Origin: Sphingobium scionense
Lineage (GTDB): Bacteria; Pseudomonadota; Alphaproteobacteria; Sphingomonadales; Sphingomonadaceae
Direction of reading: 5' to 3'
Assembly: GCF_014197035.1 (NCBI RefSeq)
Contig: NZ_JACIEU010000020.1
Coordinates: forward strand, 1-64,000
Length of the DNA: 64,000 bases
Shown here: positions 47,325 to 55,913 of the stretch, one piece after another
Layout of the letters: each line of letters opens with the position of its first letter
Position numbering within the stretch: the first letter of the stretch is position 1
Made by a program: the position numbers and the translations under genes
The notes under the pieces: model-generated
What the model was told of the DNA's origin: nothing
Seen by the model: only the letters and a program-made list of their open reading frames with translations
Database searches by the model: none

Positions 47325-48787
47325 CTGCGGCCGAACCAGCCCTTCATCCGGCGGAACAGGCCGCGTTCGCTGACCGGCTCGAACATCTCATCCGGTCCTT
47401 CGGGATCGAGCACCTCATTGTCGGCGAGCCAGGCCTGGACATCGGCGAGGTCCGGCACCTCATAGGGGCGCAGGGTGCGGCCGGGCTTGGTGCGCAATTC
47501 CTCGATCGCGGCGATCAGGCCGCGCTGGGCGATCACCGCCGACACACGCTCGCGCGGCAAATCGAGATGTTCGGCGATCAGGTCGTCGCGAATGGCCAGG
47601 ATCGTCTCCTGCCGGCCGTCATTGCCGGGCAGCGCGGTGTCGAGAACCACGTCGCATTCGGTGTCGAGCCGCATCGAACGATTGTTCATGTTGGACGATC
47701 CGACGCGGATCAGCCGATCATCGACGATCAATATCTTGGCATGGACATATATGGGGGCGCCGCGCGTGGTGAAGGGGTGGTAGATGCGCAGCTTGCCATG
47801 CTGGTCGCGCTCCTTGAGCGCCTCGAACAGGCGGGCGCGGGCGGTGTCCATCGCCTGCTGTTCCAGCCAGCCATCGGCCTGAAGCGGATTGATGATGACG
47901 ATGTCCGGCCCGTCGGGATCACCCAGCCGCCTGGCGATCGCCTCGGCAATGCGGCGGGAGGCGAAATATTGGCTTTCGGCATAGATGCAGTGCCGGGCGG
48001 CCGCGATCTGGTGGAGATAGAGCTGCTCGATCTCGATCAGCTCTTCCTGATCGTCCATCTTCGGCACGGAGCGGGCGATGGCGACGTCGACATGCTCGAA
48101 ATGGACCGGCAAGGCATCGGGCCAGCAATCATATTCGCCCTCGACCGGGGCCAGTTCATCACCGCCTGCACCGACCCAGCGCGCGCGGGCATGATCACCG
48201 AGCGCCATCGCCACCGGCCCCTGCAAGGCGGTCGTCGCATCATGCCAGGGGCCATAGGGCGATCCATCGGGATGGCGGCGGGCAGGATCCTCGTCGCGAT
48301 GATGGCGCGTGTCCCACCGGTCGCCGGTCATGTCGATGCCGCCGCAAAAGGCGAAGCAATCGTCGATCACGACGATCTTCTGATGGTGCGAGGCGGCGGG
48401 CGGATGATGGCCGTCGAGCTTCACGGTGATGCGCGGGTGCGCCATCCAGCGCAGCGTCGTGACGAGATGCGACGGGCGCGCCATCGATTTGAGCGCACCG
48501 ACATCCCAGCGCAGCAGGAAAATCTCCAGGTCCGGCGTGCGTTCAACCAGCCAAGTGATGAAATCGCCGATGACGACGGGCGCGCCATCCTTTGCCTCAT
48601 CCTCACGGATCAGGCTGATGGCGGGATCGAAATCCCATCCGATCAGCATGATACGACGCTTCGCCTTCAGCATCGCGTCGCGCGCCAGACGGAAATAATT
48701 GTCCGCATCGACGATCACGCTGGCGCGCGCCGCCTGTTCGATGCGCCAGCAATCCTCACCGGGAGTGGGCAGGCCGGTCATGCTCAT
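47321..48787 (-). CDS. phospholipase D-family phosphatidyltransferase/nuclease
   Basis: The 488-residue protein carries two HKD motifs: HHQKIVVIDD (about residue 135) and VHAKILIVDDRLIRVGSSN (about 360). Between them are GGIDMTGDRWD and ESQYFASRRIAEAI, as in bacterial PLD-type enzymes of the cardiolipin synthase group. It lacks the N-terminal membrane helices of ClsA. Hydrolysis or transfer on phospholipids is likely; the exact reaction is unknown. Its start overlaps the ubiA stop by four bases, so both are cotranscribed. Confidence 0.86.
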   Translation of the reverse strand: MSMTGLPTPGEDCWRIEQAARASVIVDADNYFRLARDAMLKAKRRIMLIGWDFDPAISLIREDEAKDGAPVVIGDFITWLVERTPDLEIFLLRWDVGALKSMARPSHLVTTLRWMAHPRITVKLDGHHPPAASHHQKIVVIDDCFAFCGGIDMTGDRWDTRHHRDEDPARRHPDGSPYGPWHDATTALQGPVAMALGDHARARWVGAGGDELAPVEGEYDCWPDALPVHFEHVDVAIARSVPKMDDQEELIEIEQLYLHQIAAARHCIYAESQYFASRRIAEAIARRLGDPDGPDIVIINPLQADGWLEQQAMDTARARLFEALKERDQHGKLRIYHPFTTRGAPIYVHAKILIVDDRLIRVGSSNMNNRSMRLDTECDVVLDTALPGNDGRQETILAIRDDLIAEHLDLPRERVSAVIAQRGLIAAIEELRTKPGRTLRPYEVPDLADVQAWLADNEVLDPEGPDEMFEPVSERGLFRRMKGWFGRS

Positions 48788-49692
48788 GCGCCGGCACTCC
48801 CGACGACCAGACAGGCAAGGAACATCAGCAATCCCGCGAACCGATTGGACCGGAATTTGACGAGCGGATCGGTGCCATCTTCCTTCAGCGTGCCGACCTG
48901 CCAGAGCAGATGAGCGGCCATCGGCGCCAGCGCGACCAGCGCCAGCAGCTGCGGCCGAACCTGCCAGATGGCACTGGCCCAGAGCGCGAGCGCGACGAGA
49001 TAGCAGAGCGTCACCCCGCCCCGAACATGGCGGCCCATCGACAAAGCGCTGGAGCCGATGCCGATCAGCGCGTCATCCTCCCGGTCCTGCAGCGCATAGA
49101 TGGTGTCATAGCCCAGCACCCAGAAGATGCAGCCGGCATAGAGGCACAGGCCCGGCAGGGTCAGCGCGCCGGCAATCTCGCTCCAGCCGACCAGCGCCGC
49201 CCAGGAAAAGACGATGCCGAGCCAGACCTGCGGCCAGCCGGTGATCCGCTTCATGAAGGGATAGGCCGCGACCAGCGCCAGCGAGCCCAGGGCCACGACC
49301 TGCGCATAGCCGCTGAGCTGAAACAGCACGATCAGGCCGATCAGGCAGAGCGCGAGCAGCCAGGCCCAGGCGGTCTTGACCGACATCGCCCCGCTGGCGA
49401 GCGGCCGGGCGGCGGTGCGCGCGACCCGCGCATCGAGGTCGCGATCGACGATGTCGTTGAAGACGCAGCCCGCGCCGCGCATCGCGATGCTGCCGAGCAG
49501 CAGCCACAGAATCAGCGGCCAGCGGACAAAGGCGCCGCCCGCCAGCGCCACCGCCCAGGCCCCCGGCCAGAACAGCAGCCACCAGCCGATCGGCCGGTCG
49601 AGTCGGGCCAGCGAGGCCAGGATTCGCGGGGTTTCCGGCAGGCGCGCGAGCAGGCCGCGCGCTTCGCTGTCGGGGACGATCGACTGATTCAC
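48784..49692 (-). CDS. ubiA: 4-hydroxybenzoate polyprenyltransferase
   Basis: The 302-residue membrane protein has about eight helices and the two Asp-rich motifs of the family: NDIVDRDLDARVARTAARP and DTIYALQDREDDALIG. UbiA attaches the polyprenyl tail to 4-hydroxybenzoate in ubiquinone synthesis at the inner membrane. It is divergent from rsmE with 95 bases between starts. Confidence 0.95.
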   Translation of the reverse strand: MNQSIVPDSEARGLLARLPETPRILASLARLDRPIGWWLLFWPGAWAVALAGGAFVRWPLILWLLLGSIAMRGAGCVFNDIVDRDLDARVARTAARPLASGAMSVKTAWAWLLALCLIGLIVLFQLSGYAQVVALGSLALVAAYPFMKRITGWPQVWLGIVFSWAALVGWSEIAGALTLPGLCLYAGCIFWVLGYDTIYALQDREDDALIGIGSSALSMGRHVRGGVTLCYLVALALWASAIWQVRPQLLALVALAPMAAHLLWQVGTLKEDGTDPLVKFRSNRFAGLLMFLACLVVGSAGA

Positions 49693-49787
49693 TGCAACTC
49701 CGTTCGTCCCGCGCTTGTCGGGAACGCGCTTTCCTCTTTAGGGAAGATCGGGCCGACGACAAGCGCGGCCGGAATGGACGAGACAAA

Positions 49788-50534
49788 ATGACCGCTACCC
49801 CCGCCTGGCCGCCGCAGAGCGCCCCGCGCCTGCATGTCGAAACACTGCTGGGCGAAGGGGTCGCCGTGCCGGTCGACGGCAATGGCGCCCATTATCTGAT
49901 CAGCGTGATGCGGGTGAAGCCGGACGATATCGTGCTGCTGTTCGACGGCAAGTCGGGCGAATGGGCGGCGCGGGCGCGCGACATTCGCAAGCGCGACCTG
50001 GTGCTGGAATGCGTGAGCCAAACCAAGCCGCCGGAGGTGGTGCCCGATTTCTGGCTGTGCTGCGCGCCGATCAAGAAGGGGCGGATCGACCTGATCGCGG
50101 AAAAGGCGTGCGAACTGGGCGTCGCGCGATTGCAGCCGGTGCTGACCCGGCGGGCGGTGGTCGACAAGCTCAACCTCGACCGGCTGCACGCCCATCTGGT
50201 CGAGGCGGCCGAGCAGTGCGGCCGCACCGCCCTGCCAGAGCTGACCGAGATGGTGAAGCTCGACGCGCTGCTGAAGGGCTGGTCGGCGGAGCGGCATTTG
50301 TTCTTCGCCGACGAGACCGGTGGCGCATCGCTGGACGAAACCTTGCGCGCCCATCCCGGCCCGGCGGCCTTTCTGGTCGGGCCGGAGGGCGGATTCGACC
50401 CGGCCGAGCGCGAGGCGATCCGGGCGACGCCAGGCGCGGTGCCGGTGTCGCTCGGCCCGCGAATCCTGCGCGCGGAAACGGCCGCGATCGCCGCGACGGC
50501 GGCCTGGATGACGGTGAATGGGGACTGGGGCTAA
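49788..50534 (+). CDS. rsmE: 16S rRNA m3U1498 methyltransferase
   Basis: The 248-residue product has an N-terminal PUA-like domain (GVAVPVDGNGAHYLISVMR) and a SPOUT knot with FLVGPEGGFDPAERE and SLGPRILRAETAAI, the RsmE signature. It methylates U1498 of 16S rRNA in the assembled small subunit using SAM. It is a single gene, about 100 bases before gshA on the same strand. Confidence 0.95.
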   Translation: MTATPAWPPQSAPRLHVETLLGEGVAVPVDGNGAHYLISVMRVKPDDIVLLFDGKSGEWAARARDIRKRDLVLECVSQTKPPEVVPDFWLCCAPIKKGRIDLIAEKACELGVARLQPVLTRRAVVDKLNLDRLHAHLVEAAEQCGRTALPELTEMVKLDALLKGWSAERHLFFADETGGASLDETLRAHPGPAAFLVGPEGGFDPAEREAIRATPGAVPVSLGPRILRAETAAIAATAAWMTVNGDWG

Positions 50535-50635
50535 TGGTTTTCTTCCGCAACCAATTGAAGCGGACATAGGCCTGCCTTATCTGTCGCATTCGCGCCTCGA
50601 TTTGACGCGCGAAGGGGAAAGACTAAGGGCGGGGC

Positions 50636-52009
50636 ATGAGCACCAGAACAGACTCAGGCGGACATGATCCTGTCATCGAAAGCCGCGACCAGCTGATCGC
50701 GGCCTTTGCCAAGGGCGCCAAGCCCAAGGATCGCTGGCGGATCGGCACCGAACACGAGAAATTCGTCTATTCGACGAAGGACCATCACGCCCCGGCCTAT
50801 GAGGAAAAGGGCGGCATCCACACGCTGCTGATCGGCCTGACCCGCTATGGCTGGAGTCCGGTGTTCGAGGGCGAGAATATCATCGCCCTGTCCGGCGCCG
50901 ACGGCACGATCAGCCTGGAACCGGCGGGCCAGCTGGAATTGAGCGGTGCGCCGCTCGACAATCTGCACCAGACCTGCGCCGAGACCGGCCGCCATCTGGA
51001 GCAGGTCAAATATGTCGGCGACATGTTGGGGCTGGGCTTTCTGGGTCTGGGCATGTGGCCCGACAAGACCCGCGCCGAGCTGCCAATCATGCCCAAGGGC
51101 CGGTACGACATCATGCTGCGGCACATGCCGCGCGTGGGATCGATGGGCCTGGACATGATGCTGCGCACCTGCACCATCCAGACCAACCTCGACTATGGCA
51201 GCGAGGCGGACATGGTGCAGAAGTTCCGCGTCTCGCTGGCGCTGCAGCCGCTGGGTACCGCGCTGTTCGCCAATTCGCCCTTCACCGAGGGCAAGCCCAA
51301 CGGCTTCCTGTCCTATCGCAGCCATATCTGGTCGGACACCGACCCGCAGCGCACCGGCATGCTGCCCTTCGTGTTCGAGGATGGCTTTGGTTACGAGCGC
51401 TATGCCGACTATGCGCTCGATGTGCCGATGTATTTCGTCTACCGCGACGGCAAATATATCGATGCGGCGGGGCTTTCGTTCCGCGACTTCCTGGACGGCA
51501 AGCTGTCGGTGCTGCCGGGCGAGAAGCCGACCGAGAAGGATTGGGAGGATCACCTCTCCACCGCCTTCCCCGAAGTGCGCCTCAAGAGCTTCCTGGAAAT
51601 GCGCGGGTCCGACGGCGGCCCGTGGAATCGCATCTGCGCGCTGCCGGCGCTGTGGGTCGGGCTGCTCTATGACCAGGGTGCGCTCGACGCGGCCTGGGAT
51701 CTGGTCAAGGACTGGAGCATGGAGGAGCGGCAGGTGCTGCGCGATTCCGTGCCGAAGCTGGGCCTCGACGCGCCGGTGTCGGGCGGGCGCACGCTGCGCG
51801 ACATCGCGCCGCAGGTGCTGGACATCGCTCGCTCAGGCCTGGCCGCGCGCCAGCGGTTCAACGCCGCGGGCGACAATGAGACCGGCTATCTGTCGGCGCT
51901 CGACGAGGTGATCGCCACCGGCAAGACCCCGGCCGAGCGGCTGCTCGACCGCTATCATGGCGAATGGGGCGGCGATGTCAGCCGCGTCTATGCCGAGGAA
52001 AGCTTTTGA
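50636..52009 (+). CDS. gshA: glutamate-cysteine ligase, plant/alphaproteobacterial type
   Basis: The 457-residue enzyme has the GshA class II/III features RIGTEHEKFVYS, ISLEPAGQLELSGA and MRGSDGGPWNRICALPALWVG. It joins glutamate and cysteine in the first, rate-limiting step of glutathione synthesis in the cytoplasm. GGGCGGGG precedes the ATG. Glutathione made here would be the cofactor for GloA/GloB encoded at 59377-60538. Confidence 0.95.
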   Translation: MSTRTDSGGHDPVIESRDQLIAAFAKGAKPKDRWRIGTEHEKFVYSTKDHHAPAYEEKGGIHTLLIGLTRYGWSPVFEGENIIALSGADGTISLEPAGQLELSGAPLDNLHQTCAETGRHLEQVKYVGDMLGLGFLGLGMWPDKTRAELPIMPKGRYDIMLRHMPRVGSMGLDMMLRTCTIQTNLDYGSEADMVQKFRVSLALQPLGTALFANSPFTEGKPNGFLSYRSHIWSDTDPQRTGMLPFVFEDGFGYERYADYALDVPMYFVYRDGKYIDAAGLSFRDFLDGKLSVLPGEKPTEKDWEDHLSTAFPEVRLKSFLEMRGSDGGPWNRICALPALWVGLLYDQGALDAAWDLVKDWSMEERQVLRDSVPKLGLDAPVSGGRTLRDIAPQVLDIARSGLAARQRFNAAGDNETGYLSALDEVIATGKTPAERLLDRYHGEWGGDVSRVYAEESF

Positions 52010-52022
52010 TTTTGAGCATCGT

Positions 52023-52140
52023 GCGGAAAAGTGGGAACCGGTTTTCCGCTTAAAACGATGCGACAACAAAAGTTAGAGCGCGCTGCATCAGTTCCAATGC
52101 ATCGCGCTCTTATACAGCCCGCCGGTCATTCGGCGGGCTG
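52023..52140. repeat. cluster of three hairpins after gshA
   Basis: Three inverted repeats lie in a row. GCGGAAAA/TTTTCCGC is at 52023-52049. A 14-bp stem with one mismatch, AGAGCGCGCTGCAT, is at 52075-52110. A perfect 10-bp stem CAGCCCGCCG/CGGCGGGCTG is at 52115-52140, and its right half covers the last codons and stop of the minus-strand gene. Sequences resembling the first two are, to my recollection, dispersed between genes in alphaproteobacteria, so this is probably a mosaic repeat that also separates the convergent genes. Confidence 0.55.
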
Positions 52141-53427
52141 GGTTTCCCGTGGCGCGTCCGGTTTGCGGCCGACGATCCAGGCGAAGAAGCGCGGCACCGG
52201 CGCGTTGCGCACCATCCAGTCGCTATAGGCCTGATAGGCGGGATCGGCGGACAGATGCTGCTCCTCCGTCTTGGCTCGCCAATAATAGACAGCGTTGGTG
52301 ACACCCAGCAGGGCGCAATTGCGCACCATGTCGGTCAGGCTGCCGGTGGTGGTGAGAAAAGGCAGCGCCGAGAACCACCAGAAGAGATTCTTGGTCAGAT
52401 AGGCAGGGTGGCGGGTCCAGCGATAAGGCCCATGGGTCAGTATGCCGCGATGGGTGAGGTTGGAGAAACGGATGCCGAAGGCGACCGTCGCCCAGGCATA
52501 GATGGCCGTCAGCACCACCAGCAAGGCGCCCAGCACCCATTGCAGCGCCGGCATGCCCTGCGTCCAGACATCCCATTCGGCGCCGCCGCCATGATAGTCG
52601 AACGGCCCGCCCGCCCCCATCATGACGAAGGGGGGATAGCAGAGCAAAGCCGCGAGCCAGCCGCCCAGATAGGGGTTCGCAGTGCGGATATGCGAATCCA
52701 GCGGTTTCATCGTCAGCAGATAGCCGACAGTCGCCATGCAGACGTCGATCATGAACATGATGCCGATCAGGAAACCGGTCAGCGCGACCGGATTATGCAG
52801 CAGGCCGTCGAGCCGCCAGTCGATCACGCTGGCGAAATTGCCCGGCACGATGCTGATCATGAAGGCGGTGAAAAAGCCCTTCACCGCCCAGGCCCGGGCA
52901 TGGTTGGCGACCTGCGCCATGTCCGCCTTGCCGGCTGCGCCGCCGATGACCCATTGGCCGAAGGCGAAACAGGCGTCGCGCGGTTCGACCAGCCGGCGGT
53001 CGAGCCAGATGACATAGGGAATGGACAGCAAGAGCAGCCAGGGCGCCGCCGCCATCAGCAGGTCCATGGCGAAACGATAGCTGCCCGTCCAATACCAGCG
53101 GCCGATGCAGTAGCAGACGGCAATCGCCAGCCATGTCGCCCACAGACCCGCAATCTTCACCAGGCTGATGTCCAGCATGCTGCGGACCGAGCGGGCCGGC
53201 GCGTTCCAGTCGACGCCGGTGCCGGGGTTGCGATGCACCTTGTCCACCAGCAGCGACCAGAGCACCATCGGTATGCCGCAGGCGACCACCGCGGCCAGCC
53301 CCGCATTGGGGCCGTTCATGCCATAATGGCGCGCCACCAGGGTCCAGAGGCCAAGGCCGACCAGGCCGGCAAGGCCGACACCATGGCTGACGGCGGATTT
53401 GGGGCAGGGATCAGCGCTCTTGCTCAT
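52126..53427 (-). CDS. polytopic membrane protein with C-terminal ICMT/PEMT-like methyltransferase domain
   Basis: About 433 residues with roughly ten hydrophobic helices (VVACGIPMVLWSLLV, LLMAAAPWLLLLSIPYVIWL, VALTGFLIGIMFMIDVCMA). The C-terminus carries THGPYRWTRHPAYLTKNLFWW, the SAM-binding RHPxY motif of isoprenylcysteine or phospholipid methyltransferases, then EEQHLSADPAYQAYSDWM. It probably methylates a lipid or prenylated substrate in the inner membrane. The start at 53427 gives MSKSADPCPKS; the open frame continues upstream but overlaps the DUF1345 gene. The large N-terminal membrane module is unusual for the family. Confidence 0.78.
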   Translation of the reverse strand: MSKSADPCPKSAVSHGVGLAGLVGLGLWTLVARHYGMNGPNAGLAAVVACGIPMVLWSLLVDKVHRNPGTGVDWNAPARSVRSMLDISLVKIAGLWATWLAIAVCYCIGRWYWTGSYRFAMDLLMAAAPWLLLLSIPYVIWLDRRLVEPRDACFAFGQWVIGGAAGKADMAQVANHARAWAVKGFFTAFMISIVPGNFASVIDWRLDGLLHNPVALTGFLIGIMFMIDVCMATVGYLLTMKPLDSHIRTANPYLGGWLAALLCYPPFVMMGAGGPFDYHGGGAEWDVWTQGMPALQWVLGALLVVLTAIYAWATVAFGIRFSNLTHRGILTHGPYRWTRHPAYLTKNLFWWFSALPFLTTTGSLTDMVRNCALLGVTNAVYYWRAKTEEQHLSADPAYQAYSDWMVRNAPVPRFFAWIVGRKPDAPRETQPAE

Positions 53428-53477
53428 GGGACCGGGCTTATAGCCGATATTGGTAAGCAAGCCATGAAGCCATCGCC

Positions 53478-54113
53478 TCAGCCGCCCAGTACGTTGATGG
53501 TGAAGGCGAGGATGCCGAGGTTGAAGACGAAGGCGGCGAGGCAATGGAGCGTCACCGTGCGACGCAGGCCGGTCGAGGTGATCGACACGTCGGAGGTCTG
53601 GAAGGTCATGCCCAGCGTGAAGCCGAAATAGAGGAAGTCCCAATAGACCGGCTCGTCCGTGTCCGGGAAATCAAGCCCACCCGCATCCTTGCCCTTGTCA
53701 TCGGCGAGGTAGAAGGCATGGGCATAGTGCATCGCATAGACGAGGTTGGAAAAGAGCCAGGCGATGACGAGCGTCGCCAATAGCAGCACGACGCTTTCCG
53801 CGCCGGGATGGCCCGGTGCGCTGGCGGCGACGCCGACCGCGACCAGGATGACGATGCACACCACCCCGGTCAGCAGCAGCATCAGTTGCCGGTTGGCGTC
53901 ATTGAGCACGGCCTTGCGCCGCATCTGGGCCGGATCGGAATCGATCAGCGGCACGGCGGCGAGGCAGAAGGCGATGGCGGCAAGGTCGAACCCGCCCATC
54001 ACCGCCTCATGCCAGGGTAGCCACAGCATCAGCGGCGCGATCGACAGCAGCAGCATGAGGAACATGCCGTAGCGCCAGGGGAAGAGGGTGGATCGCTTCT
54101 GCGTCTTGGCCAT
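53478..54113 (-). CDS. DUF1345 membrane protein
   Basis: A 211-residue protein with five or six helices (MFLMLLLSIAPLMLWLPW, LMLLLTGVVCIVILVAVGV, VVLLLATLVIAWLFSNLVYA). The family-typical segments are AMHYAHAFYL and FLYFGFTLGMTFQTSDVSI. DUF1345 is widespread and its function is unknown; the conserved His and Asp near the membrane may bind metal. It is 50 bases from the downstream methyltransferase gene on the same strand. Confidence 0.87.
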   Translation of the reverse strand: MAKTQKRSTLFPWRYGMFLMLLLSIAPLMLWLPWHEAVMGGFDLAAIAFCLAAVPLIDSDPAQMRRKAVLNDANRQLMLLLTGVVCIVILVAVGVAASAPGHPGAESVVLLLATLVIAWLFSNLVYAMHYAHAFYLADDKGKDAGGLDFPDTDEPVYWDFLYFGFTLGMTFQTSDVSITSTGLRRTVTLHCLAAFVFNLGILAFTINVLGG

Positions 54114-54151
54114 GGCGCATCAAAGGCCCGAAAATGCCCGCGCGCAAGCGG

Positions 54152-54727
54152 TTAAAGCACGGTCGCCACCAGGCCGAGCGCAGCTGCCTCATTGGCTTCG
54201 AGATACCAGTTTTCCGGCGCACGCTGCAGCAGCTCCTCCATCGTCACCTGCGATCCCAGGATGAGATTGGCAAAGCCCTCATTCTGGATCGCGATCGACG
54301 CTTCGATCTCGTGCAGCGAGGCCTTCAACGTCGCGATGCAGGTGGAGAGCGGCCCTTCGAGATGGATATTCTTGGTGATGAGCCGCTCATGGATCATCAG
54401 CCGGGTGCCGCGCGTCAGATAGCGATTTTCGGTGGCGAAGAAGCTCATGAAGGTGGCGCCGGCAGAATAAACCGCGGTCTTGCCGAGGAAGACCAGCCGG
54501 CGTTCGGGATAAAGGTCCGAATGAAAGCGGATATCCTCCCCCATCATCCGCGCGATTTCGGGGTCGCCGCCCAAAGTGGAGATTTCCACCACCACCAGCC
54601 CCTGTTGCGGCGCGGTGGACAGGCAATTCTTGAAATGGAGATACATGCCATGGTCGACCACGCCCGACAGCATGATCGCGGGAAATTCGAAATCCTTGGG
54701 GGTCAGCATCGGCGCGGTCATCAGCAT
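54152..54727 (-). CDS. ClpP-like protein with altered catalytic triad
   Basis: The 191-residue protein has the ClpP/crotonase fold: GLVVVEISTLGGD, the nucleophile region KTAVYSAGATFMSFF (Ser88) and LMIHERL (His113). The third triad position, Asp in E. coli ClpP (ERDRFLS), aligns here with Asn173 in PENWYLEANEAAALGL. It lacks a propeptide and a long C-terminus. It may be a weak or inactive peptidase, or a regulatory ring subunit. The ATG at 54727 was preferred; 54721 is also possible. It is divergent from ruvA. Confidence 0.75.
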   Translation of the reverse strand: MLMTAPMLTPKDFEFPAIMLSGVVDHGMYLHFKNCLSTAPQQGLVVVEISTLGGDPEIARMMGEDIRFHSDLYPERRLVFLGKTAVYSAGATFMSFFATENRYLTRGTRLMIHERLITKNIHLEGPLSTCIATLKASLHEIEASIAIQNEGFANLILGSQVTMEELLQRAPENWYLEANEAAALGLVATVL

Positions 54728-54868
54728 CGTCTCTTGGTCCTCTGGCGGATGGCAATCGACCGGCATTACGCATGGGCGGCCATTTGGTGTCCGAGCGGCC
54801 ATGCGCTTTTGTCTGGCGCGGGGCGCAAGAGGATGTAAAGAACAGATCATGACCATGGGGCAATGGCG

Positions 54869-55474
54869 ATGATCGCGAAACTCAAAGGACGGCTGGACAG
54901 CACGGGCATCGACCATGCCATCATCGATGTCGGCGGGGTCGGCTATCTGGTCGGCGCGTCGTCGCGGACGCTGGCGGCGCTCGGCCCGGTGGGCGAGGCG
55001 GTGACCATCCATACCGAGATGCTGGTGGCCGAGGATTCGATCCGGTTGGTCGGCTTTGCCCGTGCCGAGGAGCGCGACTGGTATCGGCTGCTGACCCATG
55101 TGCAGGGCGTGGGATCGCGCGTGGCGCTGGCGATATTGTCGGCGCTGGAGCCGCTGGAACTGCATCGTGCGATCATGATGGGCGACAAGGCGATGATCGC
55201 GCGCGCCAATGGTGTCGGCCCCAAGCTGGCGCAGCGCATCGTCAATGAGCTGAAGGACAAGATCGGCGCCGCGCCGGCCGGTGCGCCGGGCATCCCGGGC
55301 GTGGTTGCGCTGCCGACCGGCAGCTTTGCCGCCGATGCGCTGTCGGCGCTGCAGAATCTGGGCTTCAAGCCGGCCGAGGCCAGCGGCGCGGTGGCCGCCG
55401 CCGAAGAGGAACTGGGCGACGGCGCCAGCCTTGACGCGCTGGTCCGCCTGGCGCTGCGGAAGGCAGCGAAGTGA
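54869..55474 (+). CDS. ruvA: Holliday junction branch migration protein RuvA
   Basis: The 201-residue product begins [20 protein letters not shown]. It has the OB fold, tandem helix-hairpin-helix motifs ([37 protein letters not shown]) and a C-terminal RuvB-binding helix bundle. It binds four-way DNA junctions and recruits RuvB. The ATG at 54869 has GGGG eight bases upstream; the ATG six bases earlier is too close to it. The stop codon is inside a 10-bp hairpin (55472-55496). ruvB follows after a short insertion holding a GIY-YIG gene. Confidence 0.96.
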   Translation: MIAKLKGRLDSTGIDHAIIDVGGVGYLVGASSRTLAALGPVGEAVTIHTEMLVAEDSIRLVGFARAEERDWYRLLTHVQGVGSRVALAILSALEPLELHRAIMMGDKAMIARANGVGPKLAQRIVNELKDKIGAAPAGAPGIPGVVALPTGSFAADALSALQNLGFKPAEASGAVAAAEEELGDGASLDALVRLALRKAAK

Positions 55475-55496
55475 CGGCCTTCCGCAAAGGCCGTCA
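55472..55496. repeat. hairpin covering the ruvA stop codon
   Basis: A perfect 10-bp stem TGACGGCCTT/AAGGCCGTCA (55472-55481 with 55487-55496) and 5-nt loop begins at the ruvA stop codon. It runs directly into the REP-like palindrome. No T-run follows. Confidence 0.5.
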
Positions 55497-55520
55497 TGCT
55501 GAACTTGTTTCAGCATCCAT
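55493..55520 (+). repeat. REP-like 28-nt palindrome, left copy
   Basis: These 28 bases contain the hairpin ATGCTGAA-CTTGT-TTCAGCAT. An exact reverse-complement copy lies at 55866-55893, on the other side of the GIY-YIG gene. The type is common between genes in sphingomonads and reads LKQVQHD in one frame. Confidence 0.85.
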
Positions 55521-55549
55521 GGCGCCGGCTGTACTGAACGGAGGCATCA

Positions 55550-55855
55550 ATGAAGCAGCCGTGCGTCTATATTCTGGCGAGTCAGCCATACGGCACGCTC
55601 TACATCGGCGTGACATCCAACTTGCTGGGCCGGATGATACAGCATCGCGCAAGCAGGACGCCGGGCTTTACCGCTCGATATGGCGTGCATCGGCTTGTCC
55701 GATACGAAGCCTGCGATACGATGGAACAGGCCATCCTTCGCGAAAAACAGCTGAAACGGTGGCATCGCCAATGGAAAATCAATCTCATCGAAGCCGACAA
55801 TCCACAATGGAGCGATCTGGCGATGGAATTGGGATTGCCCCCCTTAAGTCCGTGA
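55550..55855 (+). CDS. GIY-YIG nuclease family protein framed by inverted repeats
   Basis: A 101-residue single-domain protein with the GIY-YIG core CVYILASQPYGTLYIGVTSN, the Arg in LLGRMIQHR, and the Glu-containing helix TMEQAILREKQLKRWHRQWK. Such small proteins (UPF0213-like group) are predicted nucleases with no fixed role. GGAGG lies five bases before the ATG. It separates ruvA from ruvB and is bracketed by identical 28-nt palindromes in opposite orientation, suggesting it moves or spreads with them. Confidence 0.88.
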   Translation: MKQPCVYILASQPYGTLYIGVTSNLLGRMIQHRASRTPGFTARYGVHRLVRYEACDTMEQAILREKQLKRWHRQWKINLIEADNPQWSDLAMELGLPPLSP

Positions 55856-55865
55856 CGGGGGCAGG

Positions 55866-55893
55866 ATGGATGCTGAAACAAGTTCAGCATGAC
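55866..55893 (-). repeat. REP-like 28-nt palindrome, right copy
   Basis: This is the exact reverse complement of 55493-55520 and starts eleven bases after the GIY-YIG stop. Together the two copies form a perfect 28-bp inverted repeat around about 345 bases. Confidence 0.85.
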
Positions 55894-55913
55894 GAAATGA
55901 GTGATATCCGCTG

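Noticed and set aside
54152-55516. A 454-codon minus-strand frame that would fuse an N-terminal MLKQVQHD segment to the ClpP-like protein
   Set aside because: The first part is antisense to ruvA and starts inside the REP-like palindrome. Only the last 191 codons show ClpP-like sequence.
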